The notes beneath the pieces are model-generated. The model made no database searches, was not told the origin of the DNA, and saw nothing but the letters and a program-made list of their open reading frames with translations. Source: CALBTQ01 sp036725605 (GTDB lineage Bacteria; Lernaellota; Lernaellaia; Lernaellales; Lernaellaceae). Taken from it: a DNA stretch of 64,000 bases. Made by a program: the position numbers and the translations under genes. Below, piece by piece: positions 16,004-24,691 of this stretch (the stretch's first letter is position 1; every line of letters starts with the position of its first letter). The stretch covers positions 62,001 through 126,000 of the forward strand of contig DAIMDW010000002.1 in assembly GCA_036725605.1 (NCBI GenBank), in the 5' to 3' direction.

Positions 16004-17139
16004 AAAAGATACGCGTCGTCGTTTTGTCGATTTTGGTGACGTTCATTCTGACCAGTCCGCTGACCATCTGGCTGCTGCACCCGGAAACTTCGCCGCGGAT
16101 TCTGGTCGTCGACAAAACCGTTCCGCATACCGACTACCGCGAGCACGCGTCGTTGTTCTGGGTGCTCAATCATCGCAAGGTGATCAATCCGCGCACCGGG
16201 AACATCTGGCGGGTGGATCGCGATTACCTCGGCTATTACCCGCAAAACACCGACACCAACATCAAACCATACAGCCGGATTTTGCAGGGCTCCGATCTGA
16301 ACTTCACCGATACGCTTTTCATCGCCGACACCTACGGCGTGTACACCGACGACCTGGCGCATGCGCAAGAGCAGCGCACGCACCTGGATTACAGCCGGCT
16401 CATCTACGGCGGATTGTCGATCGAGGAAGCCGAGGCGATCGCCCATTTCGCCGACAAGGGCGGCAATGTGATCGCCGAGTTCAACACTTTCGCCTCGCCG
16501 ACCGCCGGGCAAGCGCGGGAGATCATGGAAAACCTGCTGCGCGTGAAATGGACCGAATGGTCCGGCCGCTATTTCAGGGATCTGGCGAGCGTGGACGACG
16601 TGCCGGTGTGGGCGCGCCGCAACTGGCGCGAACAGTACGGCAGCGAGTGGAACTTCTCCGGCCCCGGTTTTTTGATCACGCATGAGGACACGCGCCTGTT
16701 CGTGCTGCAAACCGGCGTCGACGTCGAGGAAGACGGCCTGCGCATCGTCAGCGACAAAACCAAAACCGATCCGTTGTTGAACAAAGTGGCCGCCGATGCC
16801 CCCTTCTACTACTGGTTCGATTTCGTGCAGCCGACGGCGGGCGCGGAAATTTTGGCCGGCTATCGTTTGCGGCTGACCGACAGCGGGCGCGAACTGATGA
16901 AACGCTTCGATCTGCCCGATGCGTTCCCCGCCATCGTGGTCGCCTCGCGCAAGCCGCTGATCATGTACCTGGCCGGTGATTTCGCCGACAACAACGTGCC
17001 GCGCGGCCCCTATTATCTCGCCGGATTCGCTTCGTCGATGACCATCGGCGGATTCGTCGAACGCTATCGCGATCAACGCGTTTTCTTCTGGGAAGTCTAC
17101 GCGCCGTTGGTCACCAACATCATCAAGGCGAGCCGTTGA
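16000..17139 (+). CDS. Membrane-anchored periplasmic protein of unknown family in the exopolysaccharide operon
   Basis: The ATG at 16000 overlaps the synthase stop (ATGA), giving 379 residues. One N-terminal membrane anchor (about residues 5-27) leaves the rest in the periplasm. The pattern of RILVVDKTVPH followed by an alternating strand/helix region with GGLSIEEAEAIAHFADKGGNVIAEF resembles class-I glutamine-amidotransferase-like folds (as in GldG or BPL_N proteins), but I see no Cys nucleophile. The C-terminal half contains FFWEVYAPLVTNII. I do not recognise a named family. Its position between synthase and exporter suggests a periplasmic assembly or scaffold role. Confidence 0.75.
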   Translation: MKKIRVVVLSILVTFILTSPLTIWLLHPETSPRILVVDKTVPHTDYREHASLFWVLNHRKVINPRTGNIWRVDRDYLGYYPQNTDTNIKPYSRILQGSDLNFTDTLFIADTYGVYTDDLAHAQEQRTHLDYSRLIYGGLSIEEAEAIAHFADKGGNVIAEFNTFASPTAGQAREIMENLLRVKWTEWSGRYFRDLASVDDVPVWARRNWREQYGSEWNFSGPGFLITHEDTRLFVLQTGVDVEEDGLRIVSDKTKTDPLLNKVAADAPFYYWFDFVQPTAGAEILAGYRLRLTDSGRELMKRFDLPDAFPAIVVASRKPLIMYLAGDFADNNVPRGPYYLAGFASSMTIGGFVERYRDQRVFFWEVYAPLVTNIIKASR

Positions 17140-18432
17140 ATGAAAAATGCCGCACGCCATCTTCCGCCGCTGTTTGTCGCGCTGACGCTGCTGGCGGCCC
17201 TCGCCTGCCTGCCGGTGGAGCGTGCGCACGCGCCGGCAACGACCGGCGAGGATTGCGCCGACGGCGAAACCGCGCGAGCGGCGGAAGCATGGTTGCGGAT
17301 CGTACCCTATGAAACCAGTGAAGTACGCGACGAACCGCCGTTGGATCGACCGCGCTCGCTGGCGCGCCGTGACGGCCGTGAGTATCGAGCGATTCTCTCC
17401 TACCCCGACGCGCAAAACGGTCTGCTGGCCAACCGCAGTTTCATCTACGACAACGCCCTGGCGCTGTTGTGGACCACCTGGGCCGATCGTCGCGACGCCG
17501 CCGCCGGTCTGGCCGAAACGTTGATGCTGTTGCAGAACAAAAACGGCAGTTGGGGATTTTCGTTCACCGTGACGCAGCCGGGCCGGTACAACGCGCGGTA
17601 CGTGCGCAACGGCGTGGTCGGCTGGACGACCTACGCGCTGGCCGTGTACGCCGACGCGACGCACTCCGCCCGGGCCGCGGCGGCCGCCGAACGAGGCACG
17701 CGTTATCTGGAAAGCGAGCGCGTCGCCCAACGCGAGCGGCGCGATTACGCGCTTATCCACGGCGGCTACGGCTGGTGGAAGCGCGGCGACAAAGCGGTGT
17801 TCCACCCCGACCGGAAATTTTCGCTCGCCGTCGCCGAGCATCAGTTCGACGCCTATCAGGCATGGTCGTTCACGCGCCCGGGCGACGCCGAAGCCTATGC
17901 GCGGCGCATTCTGGAAGCGCTCTGGTTGCCCGACGAAAAACGGTTCGCGCTGGCCGTCGACGACAAGAACCTGGACACGCAGCGCGCTTTGGACACCGCC
18001 GGCGCCTGGGGCGCTTTGTGGCTCGAGTCGATCGGCGAACGCTCGCTGGCGCGGGCCAGCCTGCAATACACGATGAATCATTTCGCCACCGAGGCGCAGG
18101 GCTGGAAAGGGTATCGCCCGTATCTCGATCCGATCGACGGTCCGCTGACGCCGGAGTGGGATTCGCTGATTTTCGTCGAAGGCACGCTCGGCGTGGGGCT
18201 GGCGGCATACCGTCAGGGTCGGCGCGATGCGGCCCGCGACGTTCTGACCAACGTGGCCGCCATGGCCTGCGCCTACGGTCCCGGCGTGCCCTACGCCAAC
18301 AAAGAGTTGATGGATTTCTCCACCTTGCCCAGTGCGTCCGCGACGCTGTGGTTCCTGTTCCTGGAACGGGAAATGCGCACCGGCAAACGCTCCCCATTGT
18401 TTACGCAGAAAACGAGGATCAATTATGAATAG
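17140..18432 (+). CDS. Exported alpha/alpha-toroid protein, putative polysaccharide lyase, epimerase or hydrolase
   Basis: The ATG directly follows the upstream stop. The product has 430 residues with a hydrophobic export signal (about residues 8-27). The rest is alpha-helical with regularly spaced Trp/Tyr motifs (NGSWGFSF, HGGYGWWKRGD, GAWGALWLESIG) and the pattern VEGTLGVGLAAY...GVPYANKELMDF...SASATLWFLF, which recalls (alpha/alpha)6-7 toroid glycosidases, lyases and C5-epimerases. No catalytic residues can be assigned. In alginate and similar systems a periplasmic lyase or epimerase of this fold edits the chain; by position this could be the counterpart. The exact activity is unknown. Confidence 0.72.
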   Translation: MKNAARHLPPLFVALTLLAALACLPVERAHAPATTGEDCADGETARAAEAWLRIVPYETSEVRDEPPLDRPRSLARRDGREYRAILSYPDAQNGLLANRSFIYDNALALLWTTWADRRDAAAGLAETLMLLQNKNGSWGFSFTVTQPGRYNARYVRNGVVGWTTYALAVYADATHSARAAAAAERGTRYLESERVAQRERRDYALIHGGYGWWKRGDKAVFHPDRKFSLAVAEHQFDAYQAWSFTRPGDAEAYARRILEALWLPDEKRFALAVDDKNLDTQRALDTAGAWGALWLESIGERSLARASLQYTMNHFATEAQGWKGYRPYLDPIDGPLTPEWDSLIFVEGTLGVGLAAYRQGRRDAARDVLTNVAAMACAYGPGVPYANKELMDFSTLPSASATLWFLFLEREMRTGKRSPLFTQKTRINYE

Positions 18433-19801
18433 ATATTGGACGACGGCGGGAATGTTTGCGCTCCTGCTTTTTCTGGTTGTTCCGGCCACGGCAACCGCCG
18501 ACGAGTGCGCCGACGCGCCGGACTATCTGGCGCAGAATCGCATCACCGAAGCCGAGAACGCGGCGCGCGCCTGCCTGCAGGATTCCCCCGACAACGCGGC
18601 CGCGATGGTCGTGCTCGCTCGCGCGTTGCTGGCGCAGGACGAATTCACCGAGGCGTTGAGTTGGGCCGAAAAGGCGCAGGCGAAGTATCCGCAGGATCTG
18701 GACATCGCCACGTTGCGCATGCAGATCCTCGCTCGGAGCGGCGATCTGGATGCGGCGTGGGCGGTGGCTGTGCAATTGCCGGCGGCGGCGAAGACGCAGC
18801 ACGATCCGGCGTTGGTCGCGGCGAACATCGCCTTCTGGCGCGAGGATTACGCCGAAGCCGCCGCGCGCTACGACAGTTTCGTTGCGCAGTGGCCGGGCGA
18901 GGTCGACGCCGAACGCAACCGGGCGATCGCCTACGATAAAACCGGTCGCTCGGTGACGGCGCAAACCGAATACGAACGCCTGTGCCGCGCGCCGTACGAA
19001 GACGATCTGGCCTGCGCGCTGTACACGCAAAAGAAAAAGGAAAACGCAAAGTACACGCTGGCGCTGCGTCCCGGCTACTGGCTGGCGACGCGCAGCTACA
19101 ACAACACCAACAAGGAAGACAATTTTGACGGCTACAGCGGCTACGCGATGATCGACGCCCGCGTGTTCGGCACGTTCCATCTGGGCACGAGTCTCGAATA
19201 TCGCACGCGCGATTACGGTGACGGCGACGTGTCGGACACCTACTGGGAGCTGTTCGGCAACTACACCTGGCCGGTGGGCTTCAAGCTTTCCGCCGCGGCC
19301 GGAATGACGCTGGACGACACCGATTTTTCACCGGAGTGGACCGCGCAGATCGAACCGGGCTGGGTGTTCGACTTCGGGCTGGAGTTGTACTTTAAGTTCT
19401 GGCGGTTGGAGTTCGAGAAATCCGGCGTGAACGTACTGAGTCCGGCGGCGGCGTTTTACTACGGCCCGCTGATGCTGTACGCACGTTACTACTACGCGAT
19501 CGACGAGGATCCGGACACCGATCCATCCAACTCGTTCCTGGCCAAAGCCGGCTGGACGTTCTTCAATCACGTGACGCTCACCGGCGGTTACGGCGCGGGC
19601 GATCGCACCGACTACCTGGAAGTCACCGACGCGAACGTCGATAATTATTGGCTGGCGCTGGGCGGCATCGGCATCCACTTCAACTGGCAGCACAGCGTCT
19701 TTCTCGACTACATCTACCGCGACGAAACGTCGTCCAACGACCGCATCGACGTGGATTTCATTCAACACCAGTTCCTGCTGACCTATCAGGTGAGGTTTTA
19801 A
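18425..19801 (+). CDS. TPR / outer-membrane beta-barrel protein, putative polysaccharide exporter (YaiO/PgaA-like)
   Basis: The ATG at 18425 lies inside the end of the previous gene, with GAGGATC upstream; length 458. A cleavable signal peptide ends near ATATA. Residues about 28-205 are TPR-like helical repeats (AAMVVLARALLAQDEFTEALSWAEKA is one unit shortened across two helices). Residues about 215-458 are amphipathic beta-strands rich in Tyr/Trp, ending in YQVRF; a C-terminal Phe is the usual barrel-assembly signal. TPR plus barrel is the architecture of PgaA, BcsC, PelB and AlgK-AlgE, and the YaiO family is the closest in size. I infer it exports the polymer across the outer membrane. Confidence 0.82.
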   Translation: MNRYWTTAGMFALLLFLVVPATATADECADAPDYLAQNRITEAENAARACLQDSPDNAAAMVVLARALLAQDEFTEALSWAEKAQAKYPQDLDIATLRMQILARSGDLDAAWAVAVQLPAAAKTQHDPALVAANIAFWREDYAEAAARYDSFVAQWPGEVDAERNRAIAYDKTGRSVTAQTEYERLCRAPYEDDLACALYTQKKKENAKYTLALRPGYWLATRSYNNTNKEDNFDGYSGYAMIDARVFGTFHLGTSLEYRTRDYGDGDVSDTYWELFGNYTWPVGFKLSAAAGMTLDDTDFSPEWTAQIEPGWVFDFGLELYFKFWRLEFEKSGVNVLSPAAAFYYGPLMLYARYYYAIDEDPDTDPSNSFLAKAGWTFFNHVTLTGGYGAGDRTDYLEVTDANVDNYWLALGGIGIHFNWQHSVFLDYIYRDETSSNDRIDVDFIQHQFLLTYQVRF

Positions 19802-19807
19802 TTCGCC

Positions 19808-22105
19808 ATGACGATAAAACTATATCGGCTCCTGTTCACGGTGCTGGCGATGACGATCGTTCTCGCCGGCTGCGCGCAAAATTCCACCGACGAAAACGGC
19901 GACGACGATGACGACGACACGGTCGCGCCGTATCAATTTCGTTCGGCCGCCGACGGTCTGCAGATGCGCGTGGAGGGCGGCGACTGGCAGCCGTTCTTTT
20001 CGTTGGGCATCAACTTCGGTCTGACGGTGCCCGGCACCTTCCCCGGCGAACTGGCCGCTTCGCGCGAGCAGATTGCCCGGTGGCTCGAAGCGGCCGCCGA
20101 TTTAGGCGTGAACACGATTCGCATCTATACGATTCAGATGCCCGAGTTTTACGAGGAACTGCGCGCCTGGAACATCGACCATCCGGACCGCGTGTTGTTT
20201 CTGCTGCAAGGCGCCTGGCTTAAAGAACCCGACAACGGCGTGCCCGACTATCTGTCGGACGCCAGCCGCGCGTGGTTTCGCGGCGAGATCGAGCGCGCGG
20301 TGAACGTCGTGCACGGCAACGCGACGATCGAACCGGGCAGCGAGGCCAATCCCGACAACTGGGGGCGCGCGTACGGCTCATTCACCGCCGACGTGTCGCC
20401 GTGGCTGTTGGGTTACCTGGTCGGCCGCGAACTTGAGCCTTACACGATTCTCAACGCGGTGGATCTGCATCCGAACGAAACGGCTTACACCGGAGATTAT
20501 TTTTCAATTGAAAACGGTGAGCCGATCGAAACGTTCGTCATCGAGCACCTGGATTATCTGGTCGCCTACGAAAAGGCGAATTACGGCCAGGAGCACACCA
20601 TCGGCTTTTCCAACTGGCCGACGCTCGATCCGCTGATTCATTACACCGAACCGCCGTATCCGGTTTCCAGCGAGGAAATGTTTTCGCTGGACATGACCAA
20701 GGCGAAAATCAACGAGGACAATTTTTCCAGCGGGATGTTCATCAGCTACCACGCCTATCCGTATTACCCGGATTTCATTTTGTACCAACCCGAATACCAG
20801 GTGAGCGACGCGCAGGGGGTGAACTCCTATTACGGCTACCTGCAGGCGCTGCGCGACTACTACGACGGCTACACGCTGATGGTCGCGGAAATCGGCTTTC
20901 CGTCGAGCCAGGGCTCGGCGCACTACGCGGCCTCGGGCCTGACCCACGGCGGGATGAACGAAGCGCAGCAGGGCGAGGCGATCCTGCGCGCGGTGGGCAA
21001 CATCGTGGACGCGGGCTTTGACGGCGCGATGATTTTTTCGCTCATCGACGAGTGGTACAAGGTCGCCTGGATCGTCGAGGAAGTGGAAATTCCCGCCGAC
21101 CGTCGCCGCACCTGGCACAATCCGATGAGCCCCGAGCAGAACTTCGGTCTGATCGCGCTGCGCCCCGGCGCACAAGGCGCTTATCACGTTATCGACGGGC
21201 GCGACGATGAGTGGTTCAGCGCGCCGCAACTGAGCAAAACCGGCGGACCGGCGACGGCGCTCGACCAATACGACGCCCTGCGCACGCTGACGGATCTGAC
21301 CGTCGAGCACGACGAGGGTTACCTGCACTTGCGGCTGGGCCTGGCCGATCTGGATCCGGACGGCAACGGCCAGGTCGATTGGGATCAGGTCGATTACCTG
21401 CTGGCCATCGACACGATCGATCCGCAACGCGGCGATTCGCGCATCGCTCAGGCGCCGGAAATCGTCCTGGGGCGGCGGGCGGAATTTCTGCTGCAGATCG
21501 TTTCGGATCAGGAAGTGAACCTGCTGGTCGATCAGCCTTACGACCTGTACGGCCTGTGGCATTACGAGCGCGAAGCGTGGCAGAAGTATCGCAGCGAAGC
21601 CAACGACGACGGCGCGTACAACCTCGTGCGCACGATCACCAATTGGGAATACGAGTACGATGGCGTGGAGTTGGGCGCGCGCATCGATCAGGAAACCGGC
21701 CGCCTGCCGACCGGCGACGAGGCGGACAATTCGTTGACCAACCTGTGGTATTCGCTGGACGACGACGTGTTGGAAATTCGTCTGCCGTGGAATTTGCTGA
21801 ACTTCACCGATCCCAGCCAGCGGTGGGTGGTCGACGGTGACGGCGAACAGAACATCGTGGCGGCCGCGCCCACCGACGAAATCGCCGTGGCGGCCGTGGC
21901 GCTGGCCGGCGACGGCACGCTCGCCGACACCTTGCCCGTCGCGCAAAGCGAGGGCGACGATCTGCTGCTGCCCGCCGCCGATTGGGCCGTATACACCTGG
22001 GGCGCGTGGGAGATGCCGACCTTCCACGAGTATCGCAAGGCCTCGTTCACGATCGTGCAAGACGGCCTGCCCGGCATCGTGCCGGCCGCGGCGTATCTGC
22101 CGTAA
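19808..22105 (+). CDS. Lipoprotein glycosidase-like protein (TIM-barrel plus CBM9/DOMON-like domain)
   Basis: This 765-residue lipoprotein has a lipobox ending VLAGC and a short Asp-rich linker. Residues about 50-430 form a clan-A-like TIM barrel: FFSLGINFG, LGVNTIRIYTIQMPEFY, and LMVAEIGFPSSQ, where E361 sits as the nucleophile does in GH17/GH5-type enzymes. E208 or E210 (GRELEPY) is a candidate acid/base. From about 460 on, a beta-sandwich begins at YHVIDGRDDEWFSA, typical of CBM9/DOMON-like sugar-binding domains. PgaB and PelA fuse a deacetylase with a hydrolase; here the two activities seem to be separate genes, this one and the next. The activity and linkage specificity are inferred. Confidence 0.75.
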   Translation: MTIKLYRLLFTVLAMTIVLAGCAQNSTDENGDDDDDDTVAPYQFRSAADGLQMRVEGGDWQPFFSLGINFGLTVPGTFPGELAASREQIARWLEAAADLGVNTIRIYTIQMPEFYEELRAWNIDHPDRVLFLLQGAWLKEPDNGVPDYLSDASRAWFRGEIERAVNVVHGNATIEPGSEANPDNWGRAYGSFTADVSPWLLGYLVGRELEPYTILNAVDLHPNETAYTGDYFSIENGEPIETFVIEHLDYLVAYEKANYGQEHTIGFSNWPTLDPLIHYTEPPYPVSSEEMFSLDMTKAKINEDNFSSGMFISYHAYPYYPDFILYQPEYQVSDAQGVNSYYGYLQALRDYYDGYTLMVAEIGFPSSQGSAHYAASGLTHGGMNEAQQGEAILRAVGNIVDAGFDGAMIFSLIDEWYKVAWIVEEVEIPADRRRTWHNPMSPEQNFGLIALRPGAQGAYHVIDGRDDEWFSAPQLSKTGGPATALDQYDALRTLTDLTVEHDEGYLHLRLGLADLDPDGNGQVDWDQVDYLLAIDTIDPQRGDSRIAQAPEIVLGRRAEFLLQIVSDQEVNLLVDQPYDLYGLWHYEREAWQKYRSEANDDGAYNLVRTITNWEYEYDGVELGARIDQETGRLPTGDEADNSLTNLWYSLDDDVLEIRLPWNLLNFTDPSQRWVVDGDGEQNIVAAAPTDEIAVAAVALAGDGTLADTLPVAQSEGDDLLLPAADWAVYTWGAWEMPTFHEYRKASFTIVQDGLPGIVPAAAYLP

Positions 22106-22122
22106 CGGCGGAGGATGACGCG

Positions 22123-23670
22123 ATGAAGAAATCGTATTTCGTCCTACTCTTGTTGCTGGCCGTGACGGTCATGGGCTGCCCGCCGAAACCAACGGTGGAA
22201 AACCGGGTGTTGCTGCTGACCGGCGGCGCGGTGGGCATCGGCCACGATTACTACCTGAACGCCGAACGGTTGCTGCGCCTGCAGGGCGTGCCGACCGCCA
22301 CGATGGCGATCGACGACGACATCGTTTTCACCGCCGGTGATACGGGTTTGTACAACGCGATCGTCATCACCGACTACGGCGCTTACGCCGCCCTGCCGCA
22401 AGCAAAACGGGAGGCGCTCGACGACTACTGCCGCGATTACGGCGTCGGCCAGATTTTCATTTTCGTGTGGACCGACGATGTCATCAACGGCGGCGAAGTC
22501 GGCGTGTCGGCCAACCAGGTCGTGGCCGATCAGCGCGCCCACGCGGGTAGCGGCATGTTGTGGCTGGCCAAAGACAACGGCGTGCTGGCCGGCGAACTGC
22601 CCTCGCTGGGACGGCTGTTCACCGCCGCTTCGTCCAATTACGTGACGATCTCCTCGGGCGTGGGCGCGAGCGGGCGACAGGCGAACGTGCTGTTGGATAG
22701 CGGCTCATACGACGGCATCCGGCGCGTCTTTTTCGGGCACGATTTCGTCGATCACTGGCAGCACGATCTGCTGTACCTGGACGCCGTGCATCACCTCTCG
22801 CCGGTGGAAACCGGCCTGTCGCGCGTACGCTGTTTCGGCGTGGACATCGACGACATCTTTCAACCGAACTGGGACGAGGAGCCGGCCAACCGCACGGTGA
22901 AGCTGCAGGCCGAGGACGTCGCGGCGCTGCTGTCGTTGAGCGACTCGATCGCCATGCGCATCGGCGGACCGTTTCGTTTCACACTGGGCTACAACGTCGG
23001 CTGGTACGAAGCGAACGTCGGCGGGCCCGGGTACAACGATCTCGCGGGCGATCATGCGCTGGTTGCGGCGGGCGACGATTTTTACTGGTTCGACCATTTC
23101 ATCGATCATCAGTCGGCGCTGACGCTCGACCAGGCGGAAATCGAAGACCTGCTGGCCGCCTCCTTCGCCTGGGCCGCGGCGCACGATCTGGACGATAACC
23201 TGACCGCGTATCATCTGCCGCCTTACAACGCCGGCACGTACCCGGTGTATCAGCCGTTGTACGACGCCTATGCGACCTTCGACTTGGCGTACACGAGTTC
23301 GGTGGACATCGAGGAAGGCTTTGTTTATCAGGGCGTGAGCGTTGTGCCGCGCATGCGTTCGGGATTGCTCGCCGAGGAATATTCATTTACGCAAATCGAC
23401 GCGGAACAGATCGACGCCCTGGCCGAAGGCGGCGCGGTATTCAAACGGTTGGCGATCAATCCGGTTGCCTTGTTCGTCACGCACCAGGCGAACTTCGCCC
23501 GCGACCGGATCGGCGCACGGCTGATCGATCATCTGATCGACTTCACGCAGCAGTGGACGAACATCACGCTCATTGCGGGCACGAACGATGTGATGATCGA
23601 CCTTTATTTCTCCCTTATGACTTCGCGCGGCAAACAACCACTTGCCAGCGCCACGGGTACGGTTTACTGA
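22123..23670 (+). CDS. Lipoprotein resembling the N-deacetylase domain of heparan sulfate NDST enzymes
   Basis: I start at the ATG at 22123 (GGAGG upstream), giving 515 residues with lipobox VTVMGC (Cys19). The C-terminal 280 residues follow the NDST deacetylase domain block by block: CFGVDIDDIF (Asp243-Asp244), FTLGYNVGWY, AGDDFYWFDHFIDHQ (H325-x3-H329), LPPYNAGTYPVYQPLYDAY, GFVYQGVSVVPRMRSGL, LAINPVALFVTHQANF (H454) and QQWTNITL. In animal NDSTs the corresponding Asp pair and HxxxH bind the metal and catalyse N-deacetylation of GlcNAc; that alignment is from memory. No sulfotransferase domain follows. The lipid anchor puts it in the periplasm or outer membrane, where it would deacetylate the exported polymer. 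Confidence 0.8.
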   Translation: MKKSYFVLLLLLAVTVMGCPPKPTVENRVLLLTGGAVGIGHDYYLNAERLLRLQGVPTATMAIDDDIVFTAGDTGLYNAIVITDYGAYAALPQAKREALDDYCRDYGVGQIFIFVWTDDVINGGEVGVSANQVVADQRAHAGSGMLWLAKDNGVLAGELPSLGRLFTAASSNYVTISSGVGASGRQANVLLDSGSYDGIRRVFFGHDFVDHWQHDLLYLDAVHHLSPVETGLSRVRCFGVDIDDIFQPNWDEEPANRTVKLQAEDVAALLSLSDSIAMRIGGPFRFTLGYNVGWYEANVGGPGYNDLAGDHALVAAGDDFYWFDHFIDHQSALTLDQAEIEDLLAASFAWAAAHDLDDNLTAYHLPPYNAGTYPVYQPLYDAYATFDLAYTSSVDIEEGFVYQGVSVVPRMRSGLLAEEYSFTQIDAEQIDALAEGGAVFKRLAINPVALFVTHQANFARDRIGARLIDHLIDFTQQWTNITLIAGTNDVMIDLYFSLMTSRGKQPLASATGTVY

Positions 23671-23700
23671 TAAACGAGACGAACAATCCTTGAGCGAGGC

Positions 23701-24603
23701 ATGCACGACCACGCGCATCATCACCATCACGGCCACCAGTCGGGCAAGCGGCTGCGCGTCGCGTTTTTCCTCAATCTGACGTTCACCGTGCTGGAGGTCG
23801 TCGGCGGGTTGTGGACCAACTCGATGGCGATTTTGTCCGACGCGCTGCACGACCTGGGCGACAGCGTGGCGCTGGGCATGGCCTGGTTTCTCGATCATCT
23901 GGCGCAACGCAAGGGCGACGCGGTGTTCTCGTTCGGCTACCGGCGCTTCTCGCTGTTGGGCGCGCTGATCAACGCGCTGGTGCTGATCGCCGGTTCGCTG
24001 ATCATTCTCGTGCACGCCGTGCCGCGCATCCTCAGCCCGGAAGGAGCCTATGCACCGGGGATGATCGCTTTCGCGTTACTGGGGATCGTCGTCAACGGCG
24101 CGGCGGTGCTGCGGCTCAAGGGCGGCGCGACCGAAAACGAGCGCGTGGTGACCTGGCATCTATTGGAAGACGTGCTCGGGTGGGTGGCGGTGCTGGTCGT
24201 GAGCGTGGTGATGCTGTTTTTCGACGTGCCGGTGTTCGATCCGATCCTCGCGGTGCTGGTCACGTTGTACGTGTTGTGGAACGTAATCAAGAGCCTCAAG
24301 CGTACGCTGATTCTGTTTTTGCAGGGCGTGCCCGAGACGATTCTGCTGGGCGACGTGGAAGCGGCGATCCTGGCGGTCGAGGGCGTGCAAAGCGTGCATC
24401 ACATTCACGTGTGGTCGCAGGACGGCGAACATCACGTGTTGACCGCGCACGTGGTGGCCGGGCAATCCGGCTCGCTGCTGGAAGCGCAAACACTGCGGCG
24501 GAACATCCAGGAGGCGATGCGGAAATTCGGCATCGGCCACACAACCATCGAGATCGAGGATCCCCACGGCGAAGGCTGCCCGGCCGGCGTCGATTGCTAC
24601 TGA
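23701..24603 (+). CDS. Cation diffusion facilitator with His-rich N-terminus (ZitB/CzcD-like)
   Basis: The 300-residue product begins MHDHAHHHHHGH, a metal-binding tail typical of Zn2+ exporters of the CzcD/ZitB branch. Six membrane segments follow, with the metal-site motifs LSDALHDLGD in TM2 and HLLEDVLGW in TM5 and the usual cytoplasmic ferredoxin-like domain (VHHIHVWSQDGEHHVLTAHV). It should export Zn2+, Co2+ or Cd2+ from the cytoplasm. It starts 30 bases after the deacetylase gene on the same strand, so it may be co-transcribed. If the NDST-like enzyme needs Zn2+, a link is possible but unproven. Confidence 0.9.
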   Translation: MHDHAHHHHHGHQSGKRLRVAFFLNLTFTVLEVVGGLWTNSMAILSDALHDLGDSVALGMAWFLDHLAQRKGDAVFSFGYRRFSLLGALINALVLIAGSLIILVHAVPRILSPEGAYAPGMIAFALLGIVVNGAAVLRLKGGATENERVVTWHLLEDVLGWVAVLVVSVVMLFFDVPVFDPILAVLVTLYVLWNVIKSLKRTLILFLQGVPETILLGDVEAAILAVEGVQSVHHIHVWSQDGEHHVLTAHVVAGQSGSLLEAQTLRRNIQEAMRKFGIGHTTIEIEDPHGEGCPAGVDCY

Positions 24604-24620
24604 AATCACCCTTTCCTTAT

Positions 24621-24649
24621 TTGACCGTCACCACGTTGCCGGGTAGTAT
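24621..24649 (+). promoter_or_regulatory. Sigma-70-type promoter upstream of the DUF4091 gene
   Basis: TTGACC (24621-24626) and TAGTAT (24644-24649) with a 17-base spacer, 42 bases before the start codon. Confidence 0.6.
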
Positions 24650-24691
24650 GTGCCGGGGAGAAAAAAGCTGATCCGAAGAGGAAGCAACGAC

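Noticed and set aside
22123..23670. Literal heparan sulfate biosynthesis
   Set aside because: There is no sulfotransferase domain, no exostosin-type copolymerase and no PAPS enzyme in the window. Only the deacetylase fold is shared.
13081..23670. Standard PNAG (pga) or Pel operon
   Set aside because: The GT2 and TPR-barrel roles fit, but there is no PgaD, no CE4 or CE18 deacetylase, no PelD/E/G and no cyclic-di-GMP receptor. The other genes belong to different families.
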